Source of the DNA: Allium sativum
Taxonomy: Eukaryota; Streptophyta; Magnoliopsida; Asparagales; Amaryllidaceae
Length of the DNA stretch: 64,000 bases
Direction of reading: 5' to 3'
Assembly: GCA_030737875.1 (NCBI GenBank)
Contig: CM060924.1
Coordinates: forward strand, 149,290,197-149,354,196
Shown here: piece by piece, positions 10,500-22,915 of the stretch
How the letters are laid out: every line of letters starts with the position of its first letter
How positions within the stretch are numbered: position 1 is the stretch's first letter
Notes under the pieces: generated by a model
The model's input: only the letters and a program-made list of their open reading frames with translations
Told to the model about the DNA's origin: nothing
Databases searched by the model: none
Program-made: the position numbers and the translations under genes

Positions 10500-13285
10500 A
10501 AGGGACTTAGACATTAGTCGGATTAGAAGTTGGTTCAAGAAGGAGGAGGACTTGTAGGTACCTATTGGATGGACGATGGGAGGAAGGCTCAAATAGTTGT
10601 TTGGTTAATGAAGGATGAAACCTCATTGGTGGGAGGTTACGAGTGGAGAATGGGAAGAAGAAGGCGAGTAGTTGTCCTTTTGGAGGAATAGGACATCTTA
10701 TTAGGATTGTCCAAAGAGGCAAGGGCAAGGTACGGAATCTCCTGGAGGGTGGTTGTATTCCCTCACGGCTAGGGTACCAGATGGGGACAGGACCGTCTAG
10801 GTTGGAATTTGGATTTCTTTATTATCCGATTCGAACTTTATTTGATTCTGACGCATCGAGTTCGTTTATCTCATCATTGTTAGTTGAGTCACTGCACTTA
10901 GACACCAGTTTAGTAGATGATCCCTTAGTTGTTTCAAACCCAATTGGGGCTCCATGATGTGTTTGGGTTTGAAAGTTTCTATACTTAGCGTTGAGTTTAG
11001 ATGTGATTCTTTTTGGGCTTCACGGGCTATGGGATAGTTTTGGGCATGGACTGGTTATCCAGTAGGGGTGCCGTTCTTGATTTTGAAGGGAGAGTTGTTA
11101 GGCTTATGACCCGCTTGGGTAACACTCTCGAGATCTCTTGTAATCCCATGGAATCTGTTATGCTAAGTTATCTAGAATCGCTTGACACGTCGGTCGAGAG
11201 TTTGCGATCTGTAAGAGTGGTCCGGGAATACTCGGATGTGGTTGAGGAGGTGAAGGGCTTACCTCCGGAGCGGGAGATTGACTTCCGAATATATCTGGTA
11301 GACAATGCCAAACCAGTATCTTGGCTAGTGCGCCACATGGCTCCTCGTGAGAGGAGGGAACTCCATAAGCAAGTAGGCGATTTGCTTGAGAAGGGGTTCA
11401 CAAGACGAAGTATATCGGAGTGGGGTGCTCCAGTAGTTTTTGGCCACGTAGGCGGATGGGTCCCTCAGACTTTGTGTAGGCTAAAGAGAACTAAATAAAC
11501 TCACAAAGAAGAATAGATACCCATTGCCGAGGATTGATGATCTCCTTGATCAGTTAGTTGGCGCCTCAGTATTTTCACAGTTGGACTTAGCCACGGGGTT
11601 TCGACAGTTGAGAGTGGCTGAGGATAGTATAGAGAAGACTGCCTTTAGGACTCCGGATGGGTTTTTTTTATGAGTGGCTGGTGATGCCATTTGGTTTGAC
11701 GAACGCCCCCGCATACTTTGTTGATTTGATGAGAAGGGTGTTCAGGGAGTACCTAAATAAGTTCGTGATGGTCTTTGTAAATGACATCTTGGTCTTTTCT
11801 AGGAGCGAAATAAGTTCGTATGTGCTCAATAGGCTGAGCAAAGCCAGTTATGGGATAAACGGTGGTTTTGGAGCGAGACTGGCAAGGACATCCAGAGTTG
11901 GACAAGGGCTTAATTATTTAGCCGTTTTTACTAGTATCATCTCACGTAGGTCGTCTGAATTCGAAGGAGGTATCCCTCGGGTGTTTGTCTGATATTGGTT
12001 TAGGCCTTTGGGGCTTGCATTTGGGGGATGTTGAGTTCGACTAGGGTGGTCTGCGTGAGAGATGGACAGTTGTGAGGATTTTGGATGGGGTAATATCCTG
12101 GTTCCCTCTAAAAGAGGAGAAGAGCATGCCCTACATCTTAGGGAAGTGTTGGAGACTCTTCAAGCGCATAGTCTTAGGACAACAAAAGTGGATAGGATTC
12201 TTAGCATCCTATGAGTTTGAGATAGCGTATACCCTTGGCAAGGGCAACGTGGTAGCGGACGCCTTCAGTAGAAAAAGGTTGTCCTTGAGTTCATTGTTCG
12301 TTGAACGACGGAGCTTAGAGTTTATTTCTATGTTTGACTTTAGACCTTCCGTTGACTTTGTACCCGGTTTGCTAGCCTCCTTGAGGTTAGGCCTACTCTT
12401 TTGGGGCGTATTGGCGGAGCACAGCGGGACGACCCACAGTTGGTTGAGTTAGTAGAGAAGCTCATGAGGAGGGGGGAGTCGTCCAGCCATTTGAGCAGGT
12501 ACACCCTAGATGGTAAGGGGTGGTTGCGTAGAGACGGTAGACTTTGTATACCGCAAGACGAGGGTTTGAGGAAGGCTATACTGGATGATGCACATCGGTC
12601 GAAGATGACCATTCATCCCGGTGGGGACAAGATGTACCAAGACATGAAGCGAGTTTTCTTTTGGGCCGGTATGAAGAAAGATGTGGCCGAGCATGTCGCT
12701 AGATGCTTGGTGTGCTAGCAAGTGAAAGTGGAGCAGAAGAAACTGGTGGGTTGCTTCACCCATTGGAGGTTCTGCTATGGAAGTGGAATAGTGTCTCGAT
12801 GGACTACCGAGATCGAGGAAGGGTAATACGGGAATTTGGGTTGTGGTAGATAGACTTACTAAGAGCGCCCATTTTATACCCGTGAAGAGTAAGGGAATCG
12901 CTCCATGGCTAGCTTCAGTTTATATTCGAGAGATAGTTCGGTTGCATAGGGAACATGATGTATTCCATGTGTCACATTTGAGGAAGTGCCTACAGGAGAC
13001 CGCAGAGGCGGTAGAACCGAGCTTGCTTAAAGAAGTAAAGGTAGAGCGTGATGTGATTATTCGACGAGCTCCTACCCGCATCCTTGGGTCAGAGATTAGG
13101 AAGTTGAGAAACAGAGAGGTTCGACTAGTCAAAGTGAAAAGGGGAGAAGGTGAGAGCAATGCTACTTGGGAGACAGAAGCGAAGATGCGTTCTTTATACC
13201 CATTCCTTTTTGAGGGTATGTCCTTTAAACGTCTCCTTTATCGTTTGTCTAGTGCTTATCTTATCTTTAGTATGACCTCTCATTA
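10500..13285 (+). pseudogene. N1 gag-pol remnant (Tekay), multiply broken
   Basis: Compared with E3, the gag start and most of capsid through the zinc knuckles are missing; traces remain at 10500-10700. The protease DSGA site reads DSDA (about 10846-10860). A T8 run at 11662-11669 breaks the RT frame, and the RT motif reads VNDIL. A foreign insert of about 300 bp lies near 11803-12113. Just after it, a deletion (junction near 12176) removes the rest of RT and most of RNase H. Integrase keeps its zinc-binding part (12540-12718, closed by a stop). Its catalytic core is then deleted at about 12946 and joined to the chromodomain-like tail (12950-13220). None of these pieces can make a working polyprotein. 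The gag, insert and RT/RNase H changes are shared with N2; the integrase-core deletion is private to N1. Confidence 0.9.
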
Positions 13286-13789
13286 GTACCTTTGACCTTT
13301 AGATAGGGTAAACCTATGGTTGAAACATGTGTTTGAGACATGTTATGTTTGATGGATGCGTGTGGATGCTAGTGGTTGCTAGTGGTTGCTCGTGGATGCA
13401 TATACACACACTCTAGACACTAGATCGGCTCAATCACTTCATATTGCATATTGCATATAATTGTGTGTAGGTAGCTATATTTTTGGATGAATAATGATTG
13501 TGTTATCATATGGATGATGCATTTTGGTGAATGATTGTGCACTCATGTAGATATTGTATGTGTCGATAGGGTTCTCTCGCATACATAATGGATGCATGGC
13601 ACTATCATGGTTTGCATATGTTCATACATTAGATAGGGAACATATACACACACTTTTTGCATATGCTCATACATCATTAGAAATTGTTTTAAGGACAATG
13701 GATGCCTGTGTTTGATGGATTGAGTAGATGGTTGTTTGGATGGTAGGATATACATTCTCCTTATCTTAGAGATTTCGGGGACGAAATCC
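13286..13789 (+). other. N1 3' untranslated stretch
   Basis: Non-coding spacer between the chromodomain stop and the PPT. It is well conserved in E3 (63102-63619) and, inverted, in N2 (47765-48267). It is rich in TGGATGCA, GTGGTTGCT and CATATG motifs and ends with GATTTCGGGGACGAAATCC, a motif shared with E3. Confidence 0.7.
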
Positions 13790-13805
13790 TTTAAGGACGG
13801 GAGAA
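13790..13805 (+). other. N1 polypurine tract
   Basis: TTTAAGGACGGGAGAA lies directly before the 3' LTR. One pyrimidine (C) interrupts the purine run relative to E3. Confidence 0.85.
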
Positions 13806-16800
13806 TGTAACACCCCGAATTTCGGTTAATGCTAAAATTCACTAATTACAGAATAAATAATCTCAGATGTGAGAATTGGGGGAAACGGGCTGCGTCATTG
13901 CGTTCGTCTCGGAAAAATACGCGAAATAGAGTCCGAGTTTTTGAGAATCGGAGTCCGTATGGCCCGGTTATGGCCCAATGAAGTTTGCAGAAAATTCAAA
14001 GTTCAAAACAGATTTAAAATTCAGGTTCAAATTTCAAAATTGGGGCCATTGGGCGCAGGCGGAGAAAATTCCCGCCTAGCTACCCAAGTCGACAGCCCTG
14101 TCGACTGGGCAGTCGACTTGGCTAGGACCAAGTCGACAGCCCTGTCGACTTGGGTGTCGACAGGGGGTGCTCGGCCAGTTTGGCCGGGTGCACCATTTTA
14201 GTGTTTAGGCTGTGTTTTGGGCTGGTTTCTGGAAGCTTCCGAGATCTGATGGCCCTAATCTAATTTAGGGTTAATCTAATGGCCTAAAACACTTGCCTAA
14301 TCCTATAAATAACACCCTAAGTTAGCCCTAAATGATCATAATCCTATCTCCTAACTAAACTATGCCAAAATTTTCTATGATCATGGCCTCCACTCAAAAC
14401 CCTAGCCTCTATCCTATTTCTAAACTATTTCTATGAAGGCTTTCATGTTCATACAAGCATCTTTGAGTTGTATGAGTGATCATTAGCTTGCATTCATCAT
14501 CAAGTTGCAAGCTTTATGTTCAAGGCTAGAGTTTTTGGGTGATTTTTGGCAAGGGTTTGCTTATTGGAGTTTAGTGGTGAGTTTCTATAGCCCTAATAAT
14601 CAATTGTTAAATTGATTATGATAGGATATGATAAGATATGGCTATGTTTGTGGATAAATGTGCTTATGCAAGTTTAGTATAGTGTATGTTGTATGTTTTG
14701 CAAGTTTTATGCTATATGCAAGTTTAATGCTATGTTTTATGATGCTCACTATGGAAAACACTATGTTGAATATTTATGCATATGTAACATGTTATGCAAA
14801 CTATATGTGAGATTATATGCAAGTTATATGTAACATGTTATGCATGTTATGTATTTGGTTTTATGCATGCTAAGTATTTGGTTTTATGCATGCTAAGTAT
14901 TTGGTTTTGTGCATGCTAAGTATTTGGTTTTATGCATACTAAGTGTTTGGTTTTATGCAAGTTATGATGCAAGTTCATATGCAAGTTATGATGCAAGTTC
15001 ATATGCAAGTTATGATGCAAGTTCATATGCAAGTTATGATGCAAGTTCATATGCAAGATTGTCTCTTTTTATGATATGCATAATATATGCAAGTTCGCCT
15101 CTATGTATGACATAAGTACATGTGCAAGTTCATCCCTTTTAGACCTATGACATGTATGCAAGATGACACCTTTATGATAGGTCTATGACATGAACATTTA
15201 AGCAAGTTACCATCTTTATGACATATGTGATTCATGCAAGTTTGGGTTGGTTATTTATGCAAGTTGGGTTTATGGTCATATATACAAGTTGACACCTTTT
15301 AAACCCATGATAATGCTAATGATATGCTAAGTTGAACCCATTGTGTGTATGATGAATCTTCTCTTTTGAAGTATGTCATGTTAACGTATTTACGTGGGGA
15401 CGATGGGGTAAAAATTAATGAACACATAAAATTGTGTGAAGTGGGTATGATTAAACATACCATAAAGTGGATGGACATAATTGGGAATTTACCTATTAAG
15501 TTAGGTCTACCCATATTATGGAATTGGGAATTTACCTATTGAGTTAGGTCTACCCATATTCTTAAATATTTGTAATTAATTAGGGATAATTAATACAAAT
15601 TATGGGGGTGATTAATTAGGTGTAATTAATCTACTAAGACACGAGGTTGGACCCTTTTGTAGCATAAGACTGCCCGGAACCGACCGGCAAATCCAGCGGC
15701 TACAAATGATTGGCCCAATGTGAGAGGTCTTAGTCATAAACTAAATACGTGACAAGTGTAAAGACACGAGGTTAGACTCTGTTATGGTGTAAGGCTGCCC
15801 GGAACCAACCGGCATATCCAGCTGCCATAAAAGACAGTCTAATGTGAGAGGTCTTTAAAAAGGTTACGATCTTAATTAATTAAGAAACACTTAACCAAAT
15901 TAGCATGTAGTGAGGCATGAGGGGTTAAGTGGGTGCCTTGGGTGGCATGTAGTAACTAGTGGGGGTGCCTTGGGTGGCATAAGGAAACTAGTGGGTTGCC
16001 TTGGGTGGCAATAGAAAATACGATTAGAATACTTAACCAAAGTGGAACATGTAATTAAACATGATTAAAGGGTTAAGTAAGTGCCTTGGGTGGCATATAG
16101 GAATCAAGTAAGTGCCTTGGGTGGCATGTGGAAATCTAGTGGGTGCCTTAAGTGGCAATTAATTAAATAACAAGCCTAAGTAGTAGCTTGTGGGGGCCTT
16201 GAGTGGCAATTAAAATATGATTAAAAGACTTAACCAAAATCTATAACATGTAGGTGGACATGGTTAAAGGGTTAAGTGGGATGCACTAGATAAAATGACA
16301 AGCTTAAGTAGTAACTTGTGAGGGCCCATTTCAACCAATATACCAAACGTATCTTTGTGGGCTCGACTCAAGTCGAGGACGGGACACGCATATTGGGCTT
16401 GACTATAAGAGGCCAAAACGGGGTAGCGGTGGGAACGCGAGTCCAACGGGTTTCATATGCGTGTGTGGACCCGGGCTGGTAGGTAAGACGTTGTTGCATC
16501 GTGTAGATATAAGCCGTGCACCATTTGTTGTATCGGGTTGCCACTTTGGGGAGTGATACACCCCATTGTGGGGCCAGCACGGGTATCTACGGTAGGGAGC
16601 CGATCTCTTGGGGAGTAGTGGGTACACCTAGTGGAGATAGGGGCAGGCGGCACCTATGTAGTCAGCTAGGGGTACACGAAACTACTATTAAAAATTACTG
16701 GGTACACCTAATGGAGATAGGGGCAGGCGGCACCTATGTAGTCAGCTAGGGGTACAAGAAACTACTGGGTAAAATTACTAAGTACTCTTAGTGGGATCAA

Positions 16801-17466
16801 CCTTCAAGTAGGAATTACCCTTGGGTGGGTAAAACTGGTGTGGTGCAGTGTAGGAATTACCCTTGGGTGGGTAGATCTGGGGTGGTGCAATCTAGTAATT
16901 ATCCTTGGGTGGATAAATGCGTCTTTTCGGTTATCTTAGTACATCCTGTGTTTAGTTGGCTACTTAGTGTAGTCATTATCCCCAGAGGTACCGTATCTTG
17001 TTTATATCATACCCTAATTACTTTAATGATTGTATTGTTAGGGTTATAGGACTCACTCAGACTTATGTCTGACCCCGTTGTTTCTTTATCTTTTTCCCAA
17101 CCCTCAGGTTTTCAGAATCGGCCTAGCACTAGTGGGCTTTGATCAGACTGCTTTATCTATCCTTTGGAGCTTGGACCGTGGATGTAAAGCTCAGTTTATC
17201 GTTTCTATTATGGCTATTAGGTTATGTAGTGGGATTATGTACTTTTGTTTTTATCAGGATGGATATTATGTACTTGACTCTTGCTTATGGTTTTGGTGTA
17301 ACCAAACATGTTTTACTTTCCGCTGGAATGAAATGATGTTTTAAATTCTCAAGTATTACTTATATCTGTCTTATTGTAATTTTTCTGTTCTATATTCGCT
17401 TAAAATACTCCACCGATGTTATGGCATTCCCTTAGTGAGTGACCGTAGCGGGTGTGGGGTGTTACA
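13806..17466 (+). repeat. N1 3' LTR
   Basis: Matches 6560-10245 throughout, with four instead of five 24-bp units at 14955-15050. It follows the polypurine tract directly and ends GGGGTGTTACA before the GTATT duplication. Confidence 0.95.
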
Positions 17467-17471
17467 GTATT
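17467..17471. repeat. N1 target-site duplication, right (GTATT)
   Basis: Identical to 6555-6559. Confidence 0.95.
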
Positions 17472-20103
17472 CTCTACCTTTCATGATAAAATACAGATGC
17501 AGGCACCGGCCTATTCCCCCATCTGCAAACCTCTCTACTGCATGGCTACTAGCGCTAGTACCCGATGGGACGTTGTTCCTATCCCCGTTCTCTTCCCTTA
17601 TATATATGCGTGAGTTGATGTACTGCATCCCAACAGAAACACAACTCCACTTTTCTCCTGTAACTAAATCAAATCCATGTCTTTCCTCCTGCACTTCGTA
17701 CCAGGATTTCGTAAAAACGAACATAAAAGTAAATTTAAAGATCGAAGCCTCCTTCACAAATACTGACGGGTACAAGAAATGGCGGAGTATTGGTGCTTTG
17801 ACGGTGGGAGAGCGTGACAGGGGCAGATGGATCTATGCATGGCAAGGTGGGGAGACTATTTTTACGAAGTAATGGGAAAAACGTGGAGGTGATGAGTGAT
17901 TGTGAGCTGTGGCGTTGGTAATGGGAAAAACTGTATGATGGTAAGGTTGCGGCTTCGAACCAAAAAGAATGAAGGATGGAAGGAACGAAAGTGGCAGTCA
18001 CGAGAGAGAAAAGAAGAGGGAGCAGGGGTTTTAAGGTATTATCGGATGTAGTAGGGGATGAAGTGTTGTTATGGGTGGGTTGAGGAATTGTAATTGGGCC
18101 ATGAGGGGTTTGGGCTTTCGATAAAAACAAATAAAAGAAAAAAAAAGAAAAAAAAGAAAAGGGGTAGAACGGTTTGATAAATGGGAATAGGCAATTGGAA
18201 CGTGGGGCGAATTGGAAGTAGCATGCTGGAACAAGAAACATGAAGTCGAGCCTGAGTCCAAAGGTGCCTAACTAGGAATTAACGGCCTAATGTAAGTAAT
18301 TAAGTTGATTTGTTTTTAATTAGGATACTAATTAATTTAAGTTAAACCATAAATTTATTTGACGTATAATTTGCGTATACCTTAACAGAACTCAATAAAA
18401 TAAAAGACGTCAAAACCACATTGAAAAGCACTGCATTCTGGAGTTGATATAGTCGAAGATGGGAGTAGCTGTGCTTTTTAATAAAATTAAACATATGCTT
18501 AATTTAATTATAATGAATCTTTTTAAATCGATAGAATTAAGCCAAGGTGAGTTAAACTCACTCAGTATTTTTCCCATTTATATTTTATATAAATTGGGTT
18601 TTTATTTTGTGTGCTCTGCTTGCTGATGGTTGACTATTTGCGAGTATTTTAATTATTGGTTGATATGATTGATGAAATTAAACCGCTGTTTAATTTCAGT
18701 GAAATACCAAATCGTCATTTTTACGATTGGTTCCAATAAAGGTAACTTACCTTATTGGTCACGTTTATAAAATAAACGTGTTTAATGGTTTGAATTGTTT
18801 GATCTGTTTGAATTGAATGATCTGGCTTGTGATAACCGTTTTGAAAACAGGGAAGAACAGGTTGGAGGGATCCAACCGGATTCTTCAAATATATTATTTA
18901 TTTTCATATTATCATATGAACTGTCTTGATTGGGTTGTTGATTTTAGTTGTAATCATTGACTGAAAAGTCAACATGTGTTGTGTTTTAACCAATGGGCTA
19001 TATTGGTTGAGTAATCGGCAGTAAGTGGCCTAAAAGTAAACTGTTTTCTTTATATTGATTTACCGTCAGGTGAATTGATAGAACTGAAGTTATAAAATTT
19101 ACTTTATGACTAAAGATATATTATGAAATATATACTTTGAATAAAACTTAATTAAAAGGAAATAAATATTTATTTTGATAATAAATTGGAAATTGATTTT
19201 ATAAAGGCAATTGAATGGTGAAAGGAGTTCATGAACAGGTTTTGTTTAAATAAATGTTACTTAATTCTTTGAATTAAGTAAGAGAAAATTTATATAAAAG
19301 AGTTTGATGATAAACCAAAGTTATAAAAAGGGGTTTGAGGTATTATATCGTTAATTCTAAATTAATGTTACTTAAGAAGATGGCATTAAGTACAATTGGA
19401 ATTGAACTATGGATTCCAAGCAGGAAAAGTTGAAATAAAATTGAAAAGAGATTTGAAGAAGTGAATTTGAATAAAGAAGGGGGTCATAAGGTTATATAAC
19501 CAAATCTGGTTTTTAAATGAAATGGTTTAAAAAGGGAAAAGGTTAAAAAGTGGTGTTTTATAAGAAGTGCTAATGATTGAATTAAGAAAAATGGTTATAT
19601 CCGAGAAAGAGAATTTCAAAATAATAAGAAAGGGTTTTGAAATCGTATTTTTGAATATAATAGTTAAATGGAATTTGATTCGAGATTGGAATGAAGTATT
19701 GGTTTTGGATTACAACTTATATTTATCTTAAGTATGAACGTTGTTAATCAAGGTCGGAGAGGTAACTAAAATATCCCAACTTGAACGACTTCGGGATTAT
19801 CTGAGGACGATATAAGTTGTAATGGTAAAAGAGATTAGTAAAGTTTATTATTTCATTAGAGATATAATAACGCAACATTAGTAATGAAGATGTGGAAAGT
19901 ATATAGTGAGAATCCAAAGTGAAAAGGGAAATAAAAAGGGGTTGTGTAACGGTATCTTCAAATTAGAAAAGAGACGTAAAGTTGAGTTTTATTCTATAAA
20001 AAAATAGCGTTGGTTATTGTTTTCAAGTAATGAAATAGAAGATATTTCATAATGTTATTTTACGAGAAATAAGTTGAAATGATTTCCAAATATTATATAA
20101 TAA
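17472..20103 (+). other. Middle part of E1 5' LTR, no 3' LTR counterpart
   Basis: AT-rich, with a long minus-strand frame (17735-18241) of low complexity rich in Phe, Ser and Pro that resembles no family I know. I treat it as LTR sequence. No structural RNA or repeat array is seen. Confidence 0.4.
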
Positions 20104-21905
20104 TATGGCTAATGTTTTGAAAGTTGGAAATAAAAAATTGAATTTGATATATGGTTTTCCTAAGTAAAAAAATTGGTTTTGTTTAAGGAATAATCTTACG
20201 TTAAATATGAAGCGCGAAAACTATATTTTTAATATCGAGAGATTTAAGAGTTTGAATTTACATTTGTTTTAAATTAAAAGGCCAAGTGGTGCTAAATACT
20301 GAACCAGTGAATTCACCGGATTGTCATGTTTGAAACACTGTTTATTTTTGATAGTTAAATCACCAACTATCAAATCTATCCAATACAATTGTTGGTACGG
20401 AAAGACCGGGATCGAATTTATATTCGAAAACCATTCCGATCAACAAATACGTGAAGATATTAGAAGACGATCGAGATGGAGCATTGAAGACCGTAGATAT
20501 TCATGAACGGAAGAACCGCTACTAATCCCTTGTTTAGCCGCCAGGGATAAACTATGGTTCTATCGTGGTTGGAGTTTACGGGTTGCAAGGACTTCTCGCT
20601 ACTGATCCATCGGGTGATTCCTATATTGGATGCAATATGAGAGTACATTCTGTTCATCCTGTTCCTGGATGACTTGAACGGACGCATGTCGGACAGAGTA
20701 TTTCCAAAGGAATTACGTATGTTGATTTTTTTCAAACGTACCATAGTTGGTGGAGGAGAACGACGGTTCTCTTAGCTTAACCACTAGAGTATTTTTGTAG
20801 ACGTCAATTAGTGATATCTGGCGGATCTGATGAAGTGGCATTCAAAGTGAATAGTAGCCAAGTGGTGTAAAGGAAAATCAAACCTCAAGCCTCACAACCG
20901 GTAAATGACAAAAATCGGGCAGACAACATGGCTATGTGGATCGCTCCCATTAGGGTGTATAATCACCTATCTAGAGAAATTCCTTTTGCTTCTTTAATCT
21001 ATTGATGTTGTCCCTTTTCAGGAAGACGATGGGTAGCTCCCAACCGTTGGTGATATACATTCGATACACTCAAGCGAAATGAGTGGTCGGTCATGTGTGG
21101 GCCGGGTTGCAAGACGTTCTTGTTGAACCCAGTGTATTCGCCTCTAGAGATACACGATCGGTAGGTGGTCTCATAACTTGTCATGGTCGGAATCCAATCT
21201 CCATTAAGCGTCCGCGGTTTTGTTTGTATACTATATATGTAGAGCGTGAGATGCAAACGTTCTACTAGATTCTATTCACTTGTATTTGGACATTATTATA
21301 ATATCAGACAAGCTATTGATTTCAAAATGTTTTGGGTTATCGTAAGGTAAAAACCGTCCGTGTTTATGTGTGGATTTGGTCTTACGATTATCCTTTTCTT
21401 TCGAAAGGACTTTAACTTTAAAATCAAGTTGCGTGATACCTTAATACTGTGCGAGTTTTTCTCACTCTAGTTCACCAGACTGATCCGGTGTTTTGTAACT
21501 GCTCGGGTTTGCCCGGGGTGTACAGGTTCAGGTTATCGAAAGCTGTGAAGTCCAGAGACGAGATGGAGATGTTCAGACGTATGATATTATATAGCTACAA
21601 TTCCGTTGTGTGTTGTATATGGGAACAGGTTATTATAACTGTCCTGTTGTGTGATGTACTATGATAATGTAAGTATTTTTAAAGCTCTCAATAAAGATTT
21701 ATTTCTGTATTATATTTTGTTCCGTTGCGATGTGAGACTCTGTGTTGTGTTGTTTCTTCTTCTATTCTAATATTTCTTTCTTATCTCACCCTCTAAATTC
21801 TTTCTAATAACGTTCCAGTGTTTTCGGTGTTTGGAAGGTTGACATGAGTTACTGTAAAGGTATTTATGTCGATTTCCGGGGCCGAAAATCACCAGGTCGT
21901 TACAG

Positions 21906-21917
21906 TGGTATCAGAGC
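21906..21917 (+). other. E1 primer binding site (tRNA-iMet)
   Basis: TGGTATCAGAGC starts 1 bp after the GTCGTTACA end of the E1 5' LTR. Confidence 0.9.
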
Positions 21918-22900
21918 TATTGGTTTAGTGATAACCTTGGCTCTGTGGTGTGACTCAATAGAGATGGGTTTAGTAATACCCTAGATTGAGTTTGTTTTAT
22001 ATATGAGAGCGCGTATTTGTAATTTGATATAAAATTATTTTTTAAATTATTTCTTCCCAATTTATTTTATAATAAAAGTAATGATTTTCACAAATTATTA
22101 TATTATGACCAATTATTTTGATTTGTTATTGTTGATTGAATGATATGTTTGGATGGTGTACTCGATCTCATGAATATAAATCTGAACATGATATACTGGG
22201 TTTAAAACCAATACAAAATAAATAAGTTGGATAAATCAATCCAGATTAATAAACCTGAATGGATAATTAAAGAAATAAATGAAGTGATTATAAATAATTA
22301 TAATCTCATGTGGGTTAGATTGTGTGTAGAACTGGTTGGATCATGTGATATGGATATTTGAAACTAAATGGTGTTGTTCTGGGGGACTAATGAAATTTAT
22401 TTGAGTTGAGAACAGGTGCAGAAGTGCCAATTCAGCTTAAAAATCCATCCAAGAGAAAATTATGGAGTTAATTGAACCCAGTTTGAATAGAGCTGCATAA
22501 TAACTAAGCAAGCTCGAATATAAAATACTGCTTACCGCATAATAATGCTCATAAAAAGGTACGCCTATGCAGAATATATAATTTTGGGTTTTATTTGGGT
22601 TTTGAGTTTGGTTTTTGAATTTTTCCGACCCTGTTGGTCGATGTATATATATTTCTTGAACCTGCGATATTGCAGATGTCCTCCGTACATGGGTGACTCT
22701 GCCAAATTTTTTCCAAAATTTAAGATGCTAGAAATTTTTTGAAGATTTTTGGAAAATTCTTTTATTTGGAATAAATTGGTTTTAAAACCAATTAAATTAT
22801 TTTTGGAAATAAAAATCGAGTTTTAAATTTTTTATTTTTGTAAAGATAACGGGTTTGTAACGTTCTTTCTTAACTTAGCAATTTCAAGGACGAAATTATT

Positions 22901-22915
22901 TTAAGGGGGGAAGAA
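22901..22915 (+). other. E1 polypurine tract
   Basis: TTAAGGGGGGAAGAA lies immediately before the TGTAACGACCCGG start of the 3' LTR. Confidence 0.85.

Larger units (their letters stand above)
6560..17466 (+). mobile_element. N1: non-autonomous Ty3/gypsy Tekay element, complete with TSD
   Basis: It is bounded by TGTAACACCCC and GGGTGTTACA and flanked by a perfect 5-bp duplication GTATT (6555-6559 and 17467-17471). LTRs are 3686 and 3661 bp, longer than the 3560-bp internal region. The PBS is at 10248 and the PPT at 13790. By eye about 58 differences separate the LTRs (about 98.4% identity), and a 24-bp repeat unit explains nearly all of the length difference. Coding remnants cannot make working protein, so it was probably mobilised by an E3-like element. 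It is inserted in the E1 5' LTR. Confidence 0.95.
5179..21904 (+). repeat. E1 5' LTR (interrupted by N1)
   Basis: Without N1 and its duplicated target site, the LTR is about 5.8 kb (5179-6559 plus 17472-21904). Segments 5179-6541 and about 20104-21904 have counterparts in the 3' LTR (22916-24420 and 41221-43028). The middle part (17472-20103) has none there. The LTR is AT-rich and contains no supported gene. A pyrimidine-rich leader-like stretch lies at 6240-6530. Confidence 0.7.
21905..22915 (+). other. E1 internal region, 1.0 kb, non-coding
   Basis: It runs from PBS to PPT. Reading all frames gives nothing longer than about 65 codons and no gag, protease, RT or integrase motif. The last 30 bp carry the Tekay-type AAGGACGAAAT..TTAAGGGGGG signature. 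Confidence 0.75.

Noticed and set aside
17735..18241. 168-codon minus-strand frame in E1 5' LTR
   Set aside because: Low-complexity Phe/Ser/Pro-rich reading of pyrimidine-rich DNA; no motif and no counterpart in the 3' LTR.
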